From assembly GCA_029258695.1 (NCBI GenBank), contig JARIBR010000262.1, forward strand, positions 1-6,845: a DNA stretch of 6,845 nt, written 5' to 3'. Below, piece after piece: positions 5,000-6,845 of the stretch; the first letter of the stretch is position 1, and the number at the start of each line of letters is the position of its first letter. Source of the stretch: Quadrisphaera sp. GTDB lineage: Bacteria > Actinomycetota > Actinomycetes > Actinomycetales > Quadrisphaeraceae. Position numbers and translations under genes: made by a program. Below the pieces are notes generated by a model. It ran no database searches. It worked only from the letters and a program-made list of their open reading frames with translations, and was not told where the DNA came from.

Positions 5000-5854
5000 G
5001 TGCCCGCCCCCACGAGACCCCGCTACGGCGACGACCTGCGCCTGGCCCTCATCATCGCGGGGGCCGTCGACGAGCTCACGATGTCCCGCTTCAAGGCCCG
5101 GGACCTCACCGTGGAGACCAAGCCGGACCTCACGCCCGTCACCGACGCCGATCGCGCCGCAGAGGCCCTCGTGCGCGCCCAGCTGGGCCGTGCGCGCCCC
5201 CGCGACGGGGTGCTCGGCGAGGAGATGGCCGAGCACGTCGGCGCCTCGGGGCGCCAGTGGGTGGTCGACCCCATCGACGGCACGAAGTCCTTCGTCCGCG
5301 GGGTCCCGGTGTGGGCGACGCTCATCGCGCTGCTCGACGACGGCGACCCGGTGCTCGGCGTGGTCTCGGCGCCGGCGCTGCACCGCCGCTGGTGGGCCGC
5401 GCGGGACACCGGCGCGTGGACGGGCTCGTCGCTGGCCTCCGCCAGCCGCCTGAGCGTCTCGGGGGTCACCGAGGTCACCGACGCGTCCCTGTCCAGCTCG
5501 GAGATCCGTGAGTGGGAGGACGCCGGGCTCCTCGCGCCCTACCTCGACCTCACCCGCTCCGTGTGGCGCACCCGCGACTACGGCGACTTCTGGTCCTACG
5601 CGCTCGTCGCCGAGGGCAGCGTCGACATCGCGTGCGAGCCGGAGCTGGCGCTGCACGACATGGCGGCCCTGGTCCCCCTGGTCACCGAGGCGGGCGGGCG
5701 CTTCACCTCCCTCGAGGGGGTGGACGGCCCGTTCGGCGGCGATGCGGTGGCCACCAACGGCCACCTGCACGACGAGGTGCTCGCGCGCCTGGGCCGCGGG
5801 AGCGGCCACCGCGACGCCACGGCCTCCTCGGCGGCCGGAGCAGCAGCCGGCTGA
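5000..5854 (+). CDS. hisN: Histidinol-phosphatase, inositol monophosphatase family (HisN)
   Basis: 284 residues from GTG 5000. A Mg-dependent phosphatase of the IMPase fold, most likely dephosphorylating L-histidinol phosphate in histidine biosynthesis. Metal-site motifs: [12 protein letters not shown] (41-52, with Asp49), GEE (73-75), [15 protein letters not shown] (87-101, Asp90 and Asp93) and HD (219-220, Asp220, where many relatives have WD) followed by [11 protein letters not shown] (230-240). [18 protein letters not shown] (194-211) is wording I associate with actinobacterial HisN rather than general inositol phosphatases. The family is usually about 260 residues; the extra is an Ala/Ser/Gly-rich tail (268-284). 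The GTG lies 7 nt after TAGCGT with no Shine-Dalgarno. The upstream in-frame ATG at 4979 is rejected because it lies before that -10. An inositol or related sugar phosphatase remains the alternative. Confidence 0.9.
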   Translation: MPAPTRPRYGDDLRLALIIAGAVDELTMSRFKARDLTVETKPDLTPVTDADRAAEALVRAQLGRARPRDGVLGEEMAEHVGASGRQWVVDPIDGTKSFVRGVPVWATLIALLDDGDPVLGVVSAPALHRRWWAARDTGAWTGSSLASASRLSVSGVTEVTDASLSSSEIREWEDAGLLAPYLDLTRSVWRTRDYGDFWSYALVAEGSVDIACEPELALHDMAALVPLVTEAGGRFTSLEGVDGPFGGDAVATNGHLHDEVLARLGRGSGHRDATASSAAGAAAG

Positions 5855-5911
5855 TCGGGCGTCCCGGGGCGCCGACGTGCGTTGCCCCGGTGCTGTGGTG
5901 GGGTGTGCGCC

Positions 5912-6400
5912 ATGTGGTTCGACAGCTGGGACGACCTGACGCGCATCCTCCTCATCGGCCCGGCCGCGTACGTGGCCCTCGTGGTCATGCTGCGGATCAC
6001 CGGCGGACGGACGCTGGCGCAGCTCAACGCCTTCGACATGATCGTGACCGTGGCGCTCGGCTCGACGCTCGCGACGATCCTCCTGAGCTCCACGGTGAGC
6101 TACTCGGAGGGCCTCCTCGCGCTCGCGGTGCTCATCGCGCTGCAGTACGTCGTGACGTGGGCGTCGACGCGGGCGGGATGGGTGCAGAACGCGGTGCGCA
6201 ACGAGCCCGTGCTGCTGTACTCCGGAGAGTTCCTCCCCGAGAGCCTGAAGCGCGAGCGCGTCACCCCCGACGAGGTGCGCCAGGCGGCCCGCTCCCAGGG
6301 CTACGCCTCCCTGGAGGGTGACGTGGCGGCCGTGGTGCTCGAGACGGACGGGACGTTCAGCGTGCTGACGAGCCCGGCCGCGTCCCTGCGCGAGTCCTGA
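5912..6400 (+). CDS. YetF/DUF421 family membrane protein
   Basis: 162 residues. Three hydrophobic helices, about 11-28 (RILLIGPAAYVALVVMLR), 40-60 (AFDMIVTVALGSTLATILLS) and 66-84 (EGLLALAVLIALQYVVTWA), are followed by a soluble domain (95-155) with NEPVLLYSGEFLPESLKRER and TPDEVRQAARSQGYASLEGDVAAVVLETDGTFSVL. That is the DUF421/YetF arrangement: a short membrane anchor plus a cytoplasmic alpha/beta domain. The cellular role of the family is not established; some Bacillus members are linked to spores. ATG 5912 begins right before the first helix. GGTGGGG (5897-5903) is a weak ribosome site, and TGGGGT at 5899-5904 is 7 nt from the ATG but lacks the A of a -10. In-frame TTG 5882 and GTG 5903 are less likely. 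It lies 57 bp after hisN and may be cotranscribed with it. Confidence 0.85.
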   Translation: MWFDSWDDLTRILLIGPAAYVALVVMLRITGGRTLAQLNAFDMIVTVALGSTLATILLSSTVSYSEGLLALAVLIALQYVVTWASTRAGWVQNAVRNEPVLLYSGEFLPESLKRERVTPDEVRQAARSQGYASLEGDVAAVVLETDGTFSVLTSPAASLRES

Positions 6401-6659
6401 GCCCATGGAGCTGGCCGAGCCCTGAGCCGGTCGGGCCAGCCGGCCTCGGCGTCAGCAAGCCGGGCCGGGTGCCGTCGAGCGGGGACCTCGCGCCTCCAGC
6501 GCGCCTCGAGCGGGGACCTCGCGCGCTCTCCCCCAGCGTGTCGCTCGCCGCAGGTCCCCGCTGGACGATCGCCCTCACCACGGGACGCCCTCCACCGTCG
6601 GTCCTGCCGGGACGCGTACGCGGGTGCACGTCCCGAGCGGTCGACAGCGTCCGGACATG
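6401..6659. other. Non-coding stretch between the YetF gene and the tRNA terminator
   Basis: No ORF here has family-like sequence. It holds two CCTGAGCC motifs (6396-6403, overlapping the YetF stop, and 6421-6428), a GC-rich part with several weak hairpins (6426-6475), and a direct repeat with an inverted partial copy (6475-6562). Any of the hairpins could end YetF transcription, but none is clearly a terminator. Confidence 0.6.
6475..6562. repeat. 19-bp direct repeat with an inverted 11-bp copy
   Basis: TCGAGCGGGGACCTCGCGC is present exactly at 6475-6493 and 6506-6524 (31 bp apart). AGGTCCCCGCT at 6552-6562 is the reverse complement of the AGCGGGGACCT core, so transcripts could fold this into a hairpin. 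It looks like a small intergenic repeat of the REP type, though a family assignment needs genome-wide counts. Confidence 0.85.
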
Positions 6660-6694
6660 ACGAAGGCCCGGAACTTGAAGTTCCGGGCCTTCGT
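6660..6694 (-). terminator. Terminator of the initiator tRNA gene (may act on both strands)
   Basis: CGAAGGCCCGGAACTT (6661-6676) pairs perfectly with 6678-6693 around a single central G, plus an A-T pair at 6660/6694. On the minus strand it begins 2 nt after the encoded CCA of the tRNA. Its length and near-perfect symmetry suggest it also stops rightward transcription from the YetF gene. Confidence 0.88.
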
Positions 6695-6696
6695 GG

Positions 6697-6773
6697 TGGT
6701 AGCGGGGGCAGGATTTGAACCTGCGACCTCTGGGTTATGAGCCCAGCGAGCTACCGAACTGCTCCACCCCGCG
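6697..6773 (-). tRNA. Initiator tRNA-fMet (anticodon CAT)
   Basis: 77 nt including the encoded CCA (6699-6697 on minus). The acceptor CGCGGGG pairs with CCCCGCT leaving position 1 unpaired (C1 opposite U72), which is an initiator hallmark. The anticodon loop CTCATAA (anticodon at 6739-6737) sits on the stem CTGGG/CCCAG, giving the three consecutive G-C pairs of initiator tRNAs. The D stem is GAGC/GCTC and the T arm GCAGG-TTCAAAT-CCTGC. These features rule out an elongator tRNA-Met or the tRNA-Ile read with lysidine. Confidence 0.97.
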
Positions 6774-6785
6774 GCGTTGGGTTCA

Positions 6786-6814
6786 ACACTACACGACCGC
6801 GGGACGAGGTTCGA
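6786..6814 (-). promoter_or_regulatory. Candidate promoter of the initiator tRNA gene
   Basis: On the minus strand TAGTGT (6791-6786) fits a -10, and TCGAAC (6814-6809) lies 17 nt upstream as a weak -35. Transcription would start near 6779, a few nt before the mature 5' end at 6773. Confidence 0.55.
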
Positions 6815-6845
6815 GGGGCCCTGGCCTGGGGCCGTGAGGCCGCAC

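Noticed and set aside
5864..5890. Hairpin CCGGGGC/GCCCCGG between hisN and the YetF gene as a terminator
   Set aside because: Only 7 bp with a 13-nt loop and no T-tract; such pairings are frequent by chance in DNA this GC-rich.
4940..6406. Minus-strand open frame continuing upstream of the DUF2087 gene, antisense to hisN and the YetF gene
   Set aside because: The translation upstream of Met 4939 has no family resemblance and is antisense to two well-supported genes. A TANNNT -10 lies just before 4939.
6469..6660. Possible 63-residue ORF in the intergenic region
   Set aside because: It runs through the direct repeats, has no ribosome site or hydrophobic or domain pattern, and its composition is that of random GC-rich DNA.
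6815..6845. GC-rich inverted pieces at the right edge
   Set aside because: Short arms (about 5 bp) and cut by the window edge; they may be the end of a neighbouring unit but cannot be assigned.

Overview
This is a very GC-rich window with strong G/C bias at third codon positions. Gene content and order match an actinobacterium: a SigR/SigH-type thiol-stress sigma factor next to an SRAP (YedK/HMCES) gene, then aroA, rsgA and hisN. As I recall, Mycobacterium tuberculosis has the same neighbourhood (sigH Rv3223c, SRAP Rv3226c, aroA Rv3227, rsgA Rv3228). I cannot name the genus. The content is chromosomal housekeeping. I see no transposase, integrase, CRISPR array, phage gene or defence island.

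Layout. Positions 1-199 (minus) hold the N-terminal 66 residues of the sigma factor, cut by the window edge. Its upstream region (200-411) carries a SigR-type autoregulatory promoter and an in-frame upstream start. A 17-bp x5 tandem array (412-496) follows, then the SRAP gene (488-1345, minus). A DoxX-family membrane gene (1422-1979, plus) diverges from SRAP and ends at a strong hairpin terminator (2000-2034). aroA (2115-3404) and rsgA (3473-4579) follow on plus. They are joined by 68 bp in which a 17-bp x3 repeat builds a chain of overlapping mini-ORFs. A DUF2087 gene (4583-4939, minus) ends 3 bp from rsgA and shares a 60-bp divergent promoter region with hisN (5000-5854, plus). A YetF/DUF421 membrane gene (5912-6400, plus) comes next. 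A 296-bp non-coding stretch with short repeats and a terminator leads to an initiator tRNA-Met (6697-6773, minus).

Functions are diverse: thiol-oxidative stress sigma factor, abasic-site protection, shikimate pathway, ribosome assembly and histidine biosynthesis. Only aroA-rsgA looks like a transcription unit with coupled translation.

Three patterns stand out. (1) aroA, hisN, the DUF2087 gene and sigR each have a TANNNT -10 hexamer 7-8 nt before the start codon and little or no Shine-Dalgarno, so leaderless transcription is likely. (2) The window has at least six short tandem repeats; those inside genes have periods divisible by three (9, 15, 21, 21 bp), while the two at gene ends or between genes have a 17-bp period. 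(3) The aroA-rsgA spacer reads as an unbroken relay of 4-nt stop/start overlaps. I found no evidence of a wholly new system; the relay and the two-start sigR arrangement are the best candidates for follow-up.
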